A DNA stretch of 48,018 nt from Deltaproteobacteria bacterium (GTDB taxonomy: Bacteria; Myxococcota_A; UBA796; JAFGLY01): contig JAFGLY010000215.1 in assembly GCA_016927815.1 (NCBI GenBank), forward strand, positions 1-48,018, written 5' to 3'. The translations under genes were made by a program, and so were the position numbers. Shown here in pieces: positions 31,971 to 39,114 of this stretch; position 1 is the first letter of the stretch; every line of letters begins with the position of its first letter. The notes under the pieces were generated by a model. The model did not search any database. It worked only from the letters and a program-made list of their open reading frames with translations, and was not told the origin of the DNA.

Positions 31971-31990
31971 AGGCTGTAGGCCGGAGGCTT
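31971..31990. repeat. solo remnant of the GGCTGTAG repeat
   Basis: TAGGCTGTAGGC followed by GGAGGCT directly after the lon stop matches the repeat arms at 81-112 and 352-375 in its core. There is no second arm or S23 frame here, so it looks like a solo or decayed copy placed in a convergent intergenic gap. Confidence 0.5.
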
Positions 31991-32046
31991 CTCGGGGAGC
32001 GGTGCGCCCCGGTGGCTCCTGGGCAGCTCCTGCGCCCGACAGGCGC

Positions 32047-33030
32047 CTACCCGGCGAGACCCTTCGGAGGGGCCGGGCGCGCCAGGGCCGACACGCCGAT
32101 GCTCACACCGTAGAGGACGAGCAGGGGCAGGGCCATCACCGCCTGGGACACCACGTCGGGCGGCGTCACGACGGCCGCCACCACGAAGATGCCCACCACG
32201 GCGTAGCGAAACCCCCGGACCATCCTCCGCGGGGTGACCCATCCCAGGCGCGCGAGCACCCACACGACCACCGGAAGCTCGAAGCACAAGCCGAACAGCA
32301 GCAGCATCCAGGCCGCGGTGTCGAGGTAGGCGGCCATGGAGATCACCGGCCGTGCGGCCTGGTGCGTGATGGCGATGAGGAAGGGGAAGACCTGCCGGAA
32401 CATCACGAGGTACCCGAAGGCCGCTCCCGCGAGGAACAGCACGGTGGACACGAGCCCGAGGCCCAGGACGGCCCGGCGCAGCCCGCCCAGCCGGGGGGCC
32501 GCGAAGCCCCAGGCCTGCAGGAAGAGGACCGGCGAAGCCACCACCAGTCCCGCATACAGGGAAAGCCCCATCCAGGTGGTCACGCCCTCGGTGGGACGGG
32601 TCACCGCGATGGTCCCGTCCGCGCCCACGGCGTCCCAGAGAGGCGCCGCGAGGAAGGCCCAGATCCGGGGAGCGGCCACGAAGCAGACCCCCACGCCGAT
32701 CCCCACTGCGGCCGCGGAAACCAGGAGCCTGCGCCTCAATTCGGCCAGGCGCCCGAGCAGGGCATGCCCCTGTTCCGAGGCCCGCGAAGGCCTTCGAGGG
32801 CCCACTTCGGCCTCCCCGGGCGCGGATCCGTCGTCACCCGTGGCGTAGTCGGCCCACCTCCGCGTCGCTTCTCCCTCCAGGATTGCGTCCTGCAACGCTT
32901 CCATCGCCCCCCGGATCGCCCGCGCCTGGCGGCCGGCCCACCTCAAGGTGGCGGGAAGGCGCTCCGGCCCCCCGAGCACGAGGATCAGGACCAGGAGGAG
33001 GAAGGCCTCGCTGGTCCCGATTCCGAACAC
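32047..33030 (-). CDS. TatB-TatC fusion protein, twin-arginine translocase
   Basis: 327 residues, ATG at 33030. Residues 1-50 are a complete TatA/B N-terminus: MFGIGTSEAFLLLVLILVLG with the conserved Glu at position 8, Gly-Pro at 21-22, and an amphipathic helix (RWAGRQARAIRGAMEALQDAI). After a 40-residue polar linker comes full TatC (about 90-327): LAELRRRLLVSAAAV, six membrane helices, LFLQAWGFAAPRL (the conserved first-loop QxWxFxxPGL motif) and FELPVVVWVLARLG. TatBC binds the twin-arginine signal peptide and moves folded proteins across the inner membrane. Fusion enforces a 1:1 ratio. No separate tatA is nearby. A 21-base gap precedes it from the small hypothetical gene on the same strand. 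Confidence 0.9.
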   Translation of the reverse strand: MFGIGTSEAFLLLVLILVLGGPERLPATLRWAGRQARAIRGAMEALQDAILEGEATRRWADYATGDDGSAPGEAEVGPRRPSRASEQGHALLGRLAELRRRLLVSAAAVGIGVGVCFVAAPRIWAFLAAPLWDAVGADGTIAVTRPTEGVTTWMGLSLYAGLVVASPVLFLQAWGFAAPRLGGLRRAVLGLGLVSTVLFLAGAAFGYLVMFRQVFPFLIAITHQAARPVISMAAYLDTAAWMLLLFGLCFELPVVVWVLARLGWVTPRRMVRGFRYAVVGIFVVAAVVTPPDVVSQAVMALPLLVLYGVSIGVSALARPAPPKGLAG

Positions 33031-33051
33031 GGACGCCTGGCTCCCGGGGGC

Positions 33052-33417
33052 CTAGACCAGGGGCCCCACCGGCTCCACCCCGATCGGAGCGCTCCGGCAG
33101 GCCGCGGAAGCGGCGCACACGGCCTCGGCGACCGTGCGGGCCGCGACGAAGATCACGGCATCCTCGAACACGACCCGGAAGCAGGAGGCCCCCTCGGATC
33201 GGGCCCGGCGCCAGGCCTCCAGTTGGGCCGGTGTGGCGCTCCCGGTCCGGGTGGCACGGCGGCCGCGTGCGGACCAGGGGCGGATGGCGCGAGCCTCTCG
33301 AAGCGCGCGCACGTCCTCCTCGTCGACGCCCGCCAGCCGGGCCAGCTCGGCGTCGTCCACCTCGCCGAGGCAGTCGTGAAGGTCGCCGAGGGCAGCCTCG
33401 ATGGACGGCAGGTCCAC
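33052..33417 (-). CDS. hypothetical protein, 121 residues
   Basis: Starts at GTG 33417 with GGAGG 5-6 bases upstream. The N-terminal half is helical and acidic, with DDAELARLAGVDEEDVRALREARAI, which looks like a small helix-turn-helix or helical-bundle segment; a basic linker (SARGRRATRTG) follows. The C-terminal half has alternating hydrophobic beta-type residues (ASCFRVVFEDAVIFVAARTV) and two cysteines near SAACRS. I recognise no family. It ends 21 bases before the TatB-TatC fusion and is probably cotranscribed with it; a 96-bp divergent gap separates it from the next rightward gene. Confidence 0.6.
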   Translation of the reverse strand: MDLPSIEAALGDLHDCLGEVDDAELARLAGVDEEDVRALREARAIRPWSARGRRATRTGSATPAQLEAWRRARSEGASCFRVVFEDAVIFVAARTVAEAVCAASAACRSAPIGVEPVGPLV

Positions 33418-33513
33418 TACATCCTCCTGCAGCCGAGCCTCCGGCCGTGACGGCCCCGTAACGTGGCCTGGGACGATTGACCCGGACGGGCGGGAGCGCT
33501 ACCCCTACGCCCC

Positions 33514-34293
33514 ATGGTGGGCTTCCTCTTCGCCGTCGTCTGCGGTTCGGGCGCATGGGGCGCCCAGGGCGTGCCTCCCGAGTCGCCCTCGGCCGAGGTC
33601 CCCGTGTCCCCGTCCCCCAGGACGCGGCTCGAAGATGCCCTCAGGCACCACCTCGCAGGGGACCACGAGCAGGCCCGCGTGGCCCTGGTGGACCTCCTCA
33701 ACGACGACCGCGTCACGGACCGAGAGATCCGCATCCGGGCCAGGGTGTACCTCGGAGAGGTCCTGTTCGTGGAGGGCAATCGGGATGCGTCCTGGGACGC
33801 GTTCGCCGCGCTCCTCGAGGACGACCCGAGGTACCGCCTCGATCCCTACGAGCATCCTCCCGACGTGATGGCGTTCTTCGAAACCGTGCGAGCGGCACGG
33901 GCCGAGGGTCGGGCGACCCTGCCGGCCGCCGGGGTTCCGGCCCGCGTGCCGCTCCTCGCGTACGCCCCTTTCGGCGCCTGGCAGATCGCCAACCAGGAGC
34001 CCTGGACGGGATGGACGCTGGCCACGGTGCAGGTGGCCAGCGGGGTGGCCAGCCTGTGGTTGCTGGCCGACCTCACCGAGAGCCACGAGACGCGCGATCC
34101 CGAGGTGTACGACACCATGCGGCTCAAGCGACGCCTCTCGTGGACGGCCACCGCGGTGTTCTACGGGGCGTGGCTGGTCGGCGGCATCGACGCCTGGAGC
34201 GCGGCCCGCGGCACGCAGCCGTCCCGCGCGGCGGTCCAGGTCGTCCCGCTCCCGGACGGCCTGTCTGTCGCGCTCGCCGTCCGCACGCCCTGA
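33514..34293 (+). CDS. exported TPR-like protein of unknown function
   Basis: 259 residues, ATG at 33514. A short hydrophobic N-terminus (MVGFLFAVVCGSGAWGAQG) should act as signal peptide. Residues about 35-120 contain TPR-like helices (LEDALRHHLAGDHEQARVALVDLL, ARVYLGEVLFVEGNRDASWDAFAALL) and end in a RLDPYEHPPDVMAFFETVR motif. Two hydrophobic stretches follow (about 168-190 and 213-230), then a beta-type C-terminus. The layout resembles myxobacterial proteins that pair a short TPR with DUF5683-like membrane segments; I am not sure of the family. It lies 47 bases upstream of the FHA-type activator. Confidence 0.65.
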   Translation: MVGFLFAVVCGSGAWGAQGVPPESPSAEVPVSPSPRTRLEDALRHHLAGDHEQARVALVDLLNDDRVTDREIRIRARVYLGEVLFVEGNRDASWDAFAALLEDDPRYRLDPYEHPPDVMAFFETVRAARAEGRATLPAAGVPARVPLLAYAPFGAWQIANQEPWTGWTLATVQVASGVASLWLLADLTESHETRDPEVYDTMRLKRRLSWTATAVFYGAWLVGGIDAWSAARGTQPSRAAVQVVPLPDGLSVALAVRTP

Positions 34294-34315
34294 CGCCCCA
34301 CCGGTGCCGGGGGGA

Positions 34316-34321
34316 TATACT
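34316..34321 (+). promoter_or_regulatory. candidate -10 box of the FHA activator gene
   Basis: TATACT, five of six consensus bases, 20 bases before the ATG at 34341. No clear -35 was seen; upstream GC is very high. Confidence 0.35.
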
Positions 34322-34340
34322 TCGGGCCTCCGAGGAACCC

Positions 34341-36116
34341 ATGGCCTACCTGCACATCGTGGACACCGTGCGGCGGAGCACCCAGGACGTCGCGCTCCGC
34401 AAGCCGATCCTGACCCTCGGCCGCAAGCAGGGTGCGGACGTGGTCCTCGACGACGCCTCCCTGGCGCCGGTGCACGCGAACCTCGTCCAGAAGGGCGGGG
34501 GCCTCACGGTTTCCGTGGTGGAACACTCCCTGGAGCTCTACGTCAACGGGCACCGCGTCCGCACCGCCGATCTCTCCCCGGGCGACACGCTGCTCCTGGG
34601 CCGCTTCGAGATCCGGCTCGAGGGTGGCTTCCCCCCGGAAAAGACGCTTCCCCAGGAAGGTGCGGGCTTCGACACCCTCCAGCAGCTGGTGGACTTCTCC
34701 CGCGAACTGATGCGCGACACCACGCCCGAGGCGCTCTTCCACAAGCTCCTGCGCTCGGTGGTGGGCTTGACGCGGGCCGAGAAGGGGTTCGTCATCGTGT
34801 TCCAGGACGGCGAACGCCATCTCGCGGCGAGCCACAACGTCGGGGACGAGCACCTCGACCTGTCCCGCATCAGCGACAGCATCGTGGACCACGTGGTTCG
34901 CAACCGGCTGCCGCTGGTCGTGTCCGATGCCCTGCACGACCGGGCCTTCTCCACCTCCAAGAGCGTCGTGGACCTCCGGCTGTCGTCCGTGCTCTGCGTG
35001 CCGCTCATCTACCGGGAGGACCTGCTCGGGGTGATCTACCTGGGCAACGACAACGTGGCGGATCTGTTCACCGAGCGCGATCTCTCCCTCCTCGAGGTGT
35101 TCGCGAGCCAGGCGGCCATCCTGGTCCACACCGCGCTGATGCTCAACCAGCTCCAGACCTCCAACCGCAACCTGAGAGACCAGCTGCGCCGCTCGTCGCA
35201 GGGAGAGATGGTGGGGTCCTGCCCGTCCGTCCAGCAGGTCTTCCGCATGGTGCGGAGGGTTGCGCCCACCGACCTGTCCGTGCTCATCCTCGGGGAAACC
35301 GGGACCGGCAAGGAGTTGGTGGCCCGCGAGATTCACCGACTCTCGGATCGCAGCGGCAAGGCCTTCGTGTCCATCAACTGCGGAGCCATTCCGGAGAACC
35401 TGCTCGAAAGCGAGCTCTTCGGTCACAAGAAGGGCTCCTTCACCGGCGCGATGGCCGACAAGATGGGCAAGTTCGAACTGGCGGCGGGCGGCACGATCTT
35501 CCTGGACGAGATCTGCGAGATGCCGATGCACCTGCAGGTCAAGCTCCTGCGCGTCCTGCAGGAACGGCGCATCGAGCGGATCGGCGAGCTGCAGCCCCGG
35601 GCCATCGATTTCCGCCTGGTGGCCGCCACCAACAAGCCGCTCGACGAGGAGATCAAGGCCGGCCGGTTCCGCGAGGATCTGTTCTACCGGCTGAACGAGG
35701 TCGTGGTGCAGTTGCCCCCCTTGAGGGAACGCGGAGAGGACATTCTGCTGCTTGCACGCTACTTTTTGAACAAGTACGCCGAACAGGCCGGATCTCGCGT
35801 CCGGGGCTTCACCAACGAGTGCATCGAGGCCATGAACGCCAGCTTCTGGCCCGGCAACGTCCGCCAGCTCGAGAGCCGGGTGAAGCGGGCGGTCATCATG
35901 AGCGACCGGCCCCTGCTCAACCCGGCGGATCTCGGGCTGTCCCAGGGGGAGCGGATCCGGGTCGTCCCGCTTGCCGAGGCCGAGGAGGAATTCAAGCGCA
36001 CCTACGTGCGCGAGGTGCTGGAGCGGAACAACTGGAACAAGGCCCAGACCGCACGGGATCTCGACGTGGATCCACGGACCATCTTCCGGTACGTCGAAAA
36101 GCTCGAGGCCGAGTAG
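34341..36116 (+). CDS. FHA-GAF-AAA+-Fis sigma-54-dependent transcription activator
   Basis: 591 residues, ATG at 34341 with GAGGA upstream. FHA domain about 20-95: ILTLGRKQGADVVLDD, then H in APVHANLV, the phosphothreonine-binding pattern. GAF domain about 125-265: TPEALFHKLLRSV, SSVLCVPLIYREDLLGVIYLG. AAA+ module about 288-515: Walker A GETGTGKE (318-325), the sigma-54 loop written GSFTGA (365-370) instead of GAFTGA, Walker B GGTIFLDE (383-390), and the WPGNVRQLES motif. The Fis-type HTH ends the protein (NNWNKAQTARDLDVDPRTIF). Myxobacterial activators of this class respond to Ser/Thr kinases through the FHA domain. Ligand and regulon are unknown. The next gene follows after 3 bases. Confidence 0.95.
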   Translation: MAYLHIVDTVRRSTQDVALRKPILTLGRKQGADVVLDDASLAPVHANLVQKGGGLTVSVVEHSLELYVNGHRVRTADLSPGDTLLLGRFEIRLEGGFPPEKTLPQEGAGFDTLQQLVDFSRELMRDTTPEALFHKLLRSVVGLTRAEKGFVIVFQDGERHLAASHNVGDEHLDLSRISDSIVDHVVRNRLPLVVSDALHDRAFSTSKSVVDLRLSSVLCVPLIYREDLLGVIYLGNDNVADLFTERDLSLLEVFASQAAILVHTALMLNQLQTSNRNLRDQLRRSSQGEMVGSCPSVQQVFRMVRRVAPTDLSVLILGETGTGKELVAREIHRLSDRSGKAFVSINCGAIPENLLESELFGHKKGSFTGAMADKMGKFELAAGGTIFLDEICEMPMHLQVKLLRVLQERRIERIGELQPRAIDFRLVAATNKPLDEEIKAGRFREDLFYRLNEVVVQLPPLRERGEDILLLARYFLNKYAEQAGSRVRGFTNECIEAMNASFWPGNVRQLESRVKRAVIMSDRPLLNPADLGLSQGERIRVVPLAEAEEEFKRTYVREVLERNNWNKAQTARDLDVDPRTIFRYVEKLEAE

Positions 36117-36119
36117 GTC

Positions 36120-36596
36120 GTGCCCCGATCGCTGCTGTGCGTGCTCCTGCCTCTGCTCCTGGGCGCCGGGGCCACCCAGGTGCCCTACCCGATGCCCCCC
36201 GACGACTCGACCGAGCGGTGGGTATCGGCCCTTCTGGGCGACGACCGTAGCGAACGCACCTACGCAGCCCGCCTCCTGCGATCACGGGTCCGGCTGGCGG
36301 TCCGCAAGGCCGAGCGATCCGACCCCGGGTCGCTCACCTACGGGGAAGCCCTGGCTGCCCTGGATGGGTTCGATGCCCTGGTCGCCCCGGCCTGTCTCCA
36401 GGCCCTCGGGGCGCCCGGAGCCACCGGTCCGTGCGCGGACGTCCTGGGCCTGCTCACCACGCCCGAGGCCGTCGCTCCGCTCGAGGCCCTGCTGGCAAAG
36501 GAGGGTCGCGGCGCTCCACGGTGCCGCACGCGACGGCGCATCGAGCGGGCGCTCGAGCGCATCGAGGGCGCGTCTCCCGCAAGGACCGACCCGTGA
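36120..36596 (+). CDS. small secreted HEAT-like protein
   Basis: 158 residues from GTG at 36120, 3 bases after the FHA activator stop. Residues 1-19 are a signal peptide (LLCVLLPLLLGAGA). The body is helical with repeat-like units (ERWVSALLGDDRSERTYAARLL, LVAPACLQALGAPGATGPC, VAPLEALLAKEGRGAPRC) as in HEAT/PBS-lyase type proteins. Three cysteines are in the mature part. No enzymatic motif. The stop overlaps the coaE start (GTGA), so it is cotranscribed with both neighbours. Function is unknown. Confidence 0.65.
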   Translation: MPRSLLCVLLPLLLGAGATQVPYPMPPDDSTERWVSALLGDDRSERTYAARLLRSRVRLAVRKAERSDPGSLTYGEALAALDGFDALVAPACLQALGAPGATGPCADVLGLLTTPEAVAPLEALLAKEGRGAPRCRTRRRIERALERIEGASPARTDP

Positions 36597-37201
36597 GGAT
36601 CGTGGGGATCACGGGAGGCATCGCGTCGGGGAAGTCCCTGGTGGCCGGCTGGATGCGCGACACCTGGGGCGTCCCCGTGCTGGATGCGGATCTCGTGGCC
36701 CGGCAGGTGGTGGCCCCCGGGTCGCCCGTGCTCGAGGCCGTGGTCGCTGCGTTCGGGCCGTCGGTACTGGGTCTGGACGGCGACCTGGATCGCGCGGCGC
36801 TCGGCGCCCGGGTCTCACGGGACCCCGCGGCCCGGAGGCGGCTCGAGGCCCTCACCCACCCGGCCATCTGGGCCGAAATCGAGGCCTGGCTCCGGGAACG
36901 GGCCGCCGAGGGGCACGCCCTGGCGGCCGTGGAAGCGGCCCTCATCGTGGAAACCGGCCAGGCCGGCCGTTTCGACGCCCTCGTGGTCGTCACCGCGCCG
37001 AGGGCGCTCCGGGTGCAGCGCCTCGTGGAGCGCCGGGGCCTCACCGAAGCCCAGGCTCGGGCCTGGGTGGACTCCCAGGCACCGGAGGACGAGAAGGTCC
37101 GCTTGGGCGACGTGGTCCTGGCCAACGACGGATCGCCGGCCGACCTCCGGGTCGCCCTGGCGGCCGCTTGGCGGCGGATCCGGGGGGATGGAGTTCAGTA
37201 G
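36593..37201 (+). CDS. coaE: dephospho-CoA kinase
   Basis: 202 residues from the GTG at 36593, overlapping the previous stop (GTGA). P-loop GITGGIASGKS at about residues 5-15, then VPVLDADLVARQVVAPG (substrate-binding DAD motif), LTHPAIW, a lid region, and VVVTAPRALRVQRLVERRGL, all typical of CoaE. The usual length is about 200. It phosphorylates dephospho-CoA at the 3'-OH, the last step of CoA synthesis. The 'LIVETG' segment replaces the common 'PLLFE(T/A)G'. It converges on apt; the two stop codons are interleaved within 7 bases. Confidence 0.92.
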   Translation: MRIVGITGGIASGKSLVAGWMRDTWGVPVLDADLVARQVVAPGSPVLEAVVAAFGPSVLGLDGDLDRAALGARVSRDPAARRRLEALTHPAIWAEIEAWLRERAAEGHALAAVEAALIVETGQAGRFDALVVVTAPRALRVQRLVERRGLTEAQARAWVDSQAPEDEKVRLGDVVLANDGSPADLRVALAAAWRRIRGDGVQ

Positions 37202-37722
37202 CGGATCAGGCTCTCGACAAGGGTGCCCTCGAGCAGCTTCCGTCCGCCCAGGAACCCGAGCTCCACCACGAAGCAGCAGGCCAGCACCTCGGCCCCCAGT
37301 TCCCGAACGAGCGCGCACGTGGCCCGGGCCGTGCCGCCCGTGGCCAGGAGATCGTCCACGACGAGCGCCCGCTGCCCGGGCCGAAGTGCGTCCACGTGCA
37401 ACTCCAGCCGGTTGGTCCCGTACTCCAGGGCGTACTCGTGCCCGATGGTCTTCCAGGGGAGCTTTCCGGGCTTGCGGGCGGGCACGAAGGCGCAGCGCAG
37501 GGCCAGCGCGAGGGGCGCTCCGAAGAGGAAGCCGCGGCTCTCCATGCCCACCACCGCGTCCACGCCGGCATCGCGGAACCGAACGGCGAAGGCCTGCACC
37601 ACGTCCTCCATCAACTCGGGATCCGCGAGGACGGGCGTGATGTCCTTGAATACGACGCCGGGCTGGGGGAAGTCCGGTACGTCGCGGATCGTCCGCTCGA
37701 GCCGGTCGGCGAGGTCGTTCAT
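37195..37722 (-). CDS. apt: adenine phosphoribosyltransferase
   Basis: 175 residues from the ATG at 37722 (GGAG 7 bases upstream; the open frame begins a little earlier). It starts LADRLERTIRDVPDFPQPGVVFKDITPVL, the APRT N-terminal signature. Then GMESRGFLFGAPLALAL, ARKPGKLPWKTIGHEYALEYG, and the PRPP-binding motif ALVVDDLLATGGTARA. The enzyme makes AMP from adenine and PRPP in purine salvage. Length and motifs are normal. It is on the minus strand after surE, whose 3' end lies 13 bases upstream of this start, so the two are likely cotranscribed. Confidence 0.96.
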   Translation of the reverse strand: MNDLADRLERTIRDVPDFPQPGVVFKDITPVLADPELMEDVVQAFAVRFRDAGVDAVVGMESRGFLFGAPLALALRCAFVPARKPGKLPWKTIGHEYALEYGTNRLELHVDALRPGQRALVVDDLLATGGTARATCALVRELGAEVLACCFVVELGFLGGRKLLEGTLVESLIRY

Positions 37723-37735
37723 GGAGGCACTCCGT

Positions 37736-38554
37736 TCAGGGGGTCCCGCATCGGGACCGAAGCACATCGGGACGGTTCCGGACTCCCGGAGGGGTCAGGA
37801 TCGGCAGGGCCGAGACGGCGTCCATCCAGGCCTCGGCCGTGGCATCCAGGACCAGGGGCGTGACCGTGGCCCACCCGGCGTGGATCAACGGTCCGTCGGT
37901 GTCGGGCAGGTCCGCGAAGGACCGATGGTTGCCTCCGATCCAGTAGTAGGGTCGATCCCTGAGATCGCGACGCTCGTCCACGTTCACGTGCCAGCGCCGC
38001 CGGCCGAGACGCGCCAGGCGCACACCTTGCTGCTCGGCGGCGGGTCGATCCGGGACGTTCAAGTTCACCAGCACGTCCGGGGGCAGGGGGTGGGCGAGGA
38101 GATCCTCCACCAGCCTGCGCGTGAGGGTCTGCGCGACGTCCCAGTGGTGGGCTGCGGGGTCTTGGTCCCAGTCGAACACGAACAGGCTGGAGGCCACGGC
38201 ACGCACGCCCGCCATGGCCGCTTCTCGGGCCGCAGCCACCGTGCCCGAGTAGTAGACGTCCAGCGAGACGTTGCCGCCCCGGTTGATGCCGCACACCACG
38301 AGATCGGGCCGCTCGGGGCAGAAGTGGTGAAGACCCATGTACACGCAGTCGGCGGGTTTCCCGTCCACCGCCCACCACCGTTCCCTCACCTGGCGGGCCC
38401 TCAAGGGGCGATGGAGCGTGAGCGCGTGACCCGTGGCCGACCGCTCGGTCTCGGGGGCCACCACCCAGCAGGTGCCGAGCGGCGCGAGCGCCTCCACCAG
38501 GGCCTGGAGCCCTGGGGCGTCGAATCCGTCGTCGTTGGAGAGGAGGAAGTGCAT
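37736..38554 (-). CDS. surE: 5'/3'-nucleotidase SurE
   Basis: 272 residues. It begins MHFLLSNDDGFDAPGLQAL; the SNDDG at residues 6-10 binds the catalytic metal. Then VVAPETERSATGHALTL (the conserved 'vaP...SG.s..iT' loop), GKPADCVYMGL, PDLVVCGINRGGNVSLDVYYSGTVAAAREA, which completes the metal site, and VLVNLNVPD. SurE removes phosphate from nucleoside monophosphates and short polyphosphates in stationary phase. Length is normal (about 250-270). It heads a short leftward operon with apt and diverges from the HEAT-repeat gene. Confidence 0.95.
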   Translation of the reverse strand: MHFLLSNDDGFDAPGLQALVEALAPLGTCWVVAPETERSATGHALTLHRPLRARQVRERWWAVDGKPADCVYMGLHHFCPERPDLVVCGINRGGNVSLDVYYSGTVAAAREAAMAGVRAVASSLFVFDWDQDPAAHHWDVAQTLTRRLVEDLLAHPLPPDVLVNLNVPDRPAAEQQGVRLARLGRRRWHVNVDERRDLRDRPYYWIGGNHRSFADLPDTDGPLIHAGWATVTPLVLDATAEAWMDAVSALPILTPPGVRNRPDVLRSRCGTP

Positions 38555-38653
38555 CTCGGACGCCGCCCGCCCTATCCCGAACGCCCGGACGGGGCCTCAG
38601 GCGGACACGCGCTGCCCGGCCGCAGGCGGTCCTCCCAGGGTGGGGGGCCGGCA

Positions 38654-38662
38654 TGCTATCCT
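38654..38662 (+). promoter_or_regulatory. candidate extended -10 promoter
   Basis: TGCTATCCT (TG-N-TATCCT) about 28 bases before the ATG at 38690, in the divergent gap from surE. It has the same extended -10 form as the boxes before mltD and before the lipoprotein at 21215. Confidence 0.35.
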
Positions 38663-38689
38663 GCCCTTCCCCCTCCGGCCCGGCCCCCC

Positions 38690-39085
38690 ATGCCTGCCAC
38701 CGTCCGGCCCCGCTATGCCGATCTCGTCCGGCGCCTCCAGGACCTCGATCCGTGCGCGGCCGACAAGGCGTTCGATGCGCTCCTGTTCGACCGGGGGGAA
38801 GCCGTACCCGACATCGCCGCTGCCTACGGCTCCTGGGAGCTGCCGCCGCTGGTCCGCCGGGACCTGATCCAGCTCCTCGGCTTCTCGGAGTGTCCGGACG
38901 CGGTCGCCACCGTGGAGGTGGCCCTCGAGGACCCCGCGCCCACGGTCCGCGCCGAGGCCTGCCGCTCCCTGGTGGACCTGAGGTCCCGGGTGAGCCTCCC
39001 ACTGATCCGCCGGCGCCTGAAGGACCTGGACGCCGAGGTCCGGGGGGCCGCGCTCGACGCCGTCCGCGCCCTCGGACGCAAGTAG
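38690..39085 (+). CDS. HEAT-repeat protein, 131 residues
   Basis: ATG at 38690. No signal peptide, so cytoplasmic. Helical repeats are recognisable: LVRRDLIQLLGFSECPDAVATVEVAL, EDPAPTVRAEACRSLVDL, and LIRRRLKDLDAEVRGAALDAVRAL, the PBS-lyase/HEAT pattern. These form protein-binding solenoids; the partner is unknown. It lies 29 bases upstream of the Nma111-like gene, which appears to have its own leaderless promoter, and diverges from surE. Confidence 0.72.
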   Translation: MPATVRPRYADLVRRLQDLDPCAADKAFDALLFDRGEAVPDIAAAYGSWELPPLVRRDLIQLLGFSECPDAVATVEVALEDPAPTVRAEACRSLVDLRSRVSLPLIRRRLKDLDAEVRGAALDAVRALGRK

Positions 39086-39099
39086 CCGCGTGCGCTCGG

Positions 39100-39108
39100 T
39101 GCTACGTT
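39100..39108 (+). promoter_or_regulatory. candidate extended -10 box, possibly leaderless transcript
   Basis: TGCTACGTT (TG-N-TACGTT, hexamer 39103-39108) ends 6 bases before the ATG at 39115. Normal spacing would put the transcription start at or next to the A of ATG, giving a leaderless mRNA. No Shine-Dalgarno sequence is visible before this ATG, which agrees. Confidence 0.35.
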
Positions 39109-39114
39109 GACGGG

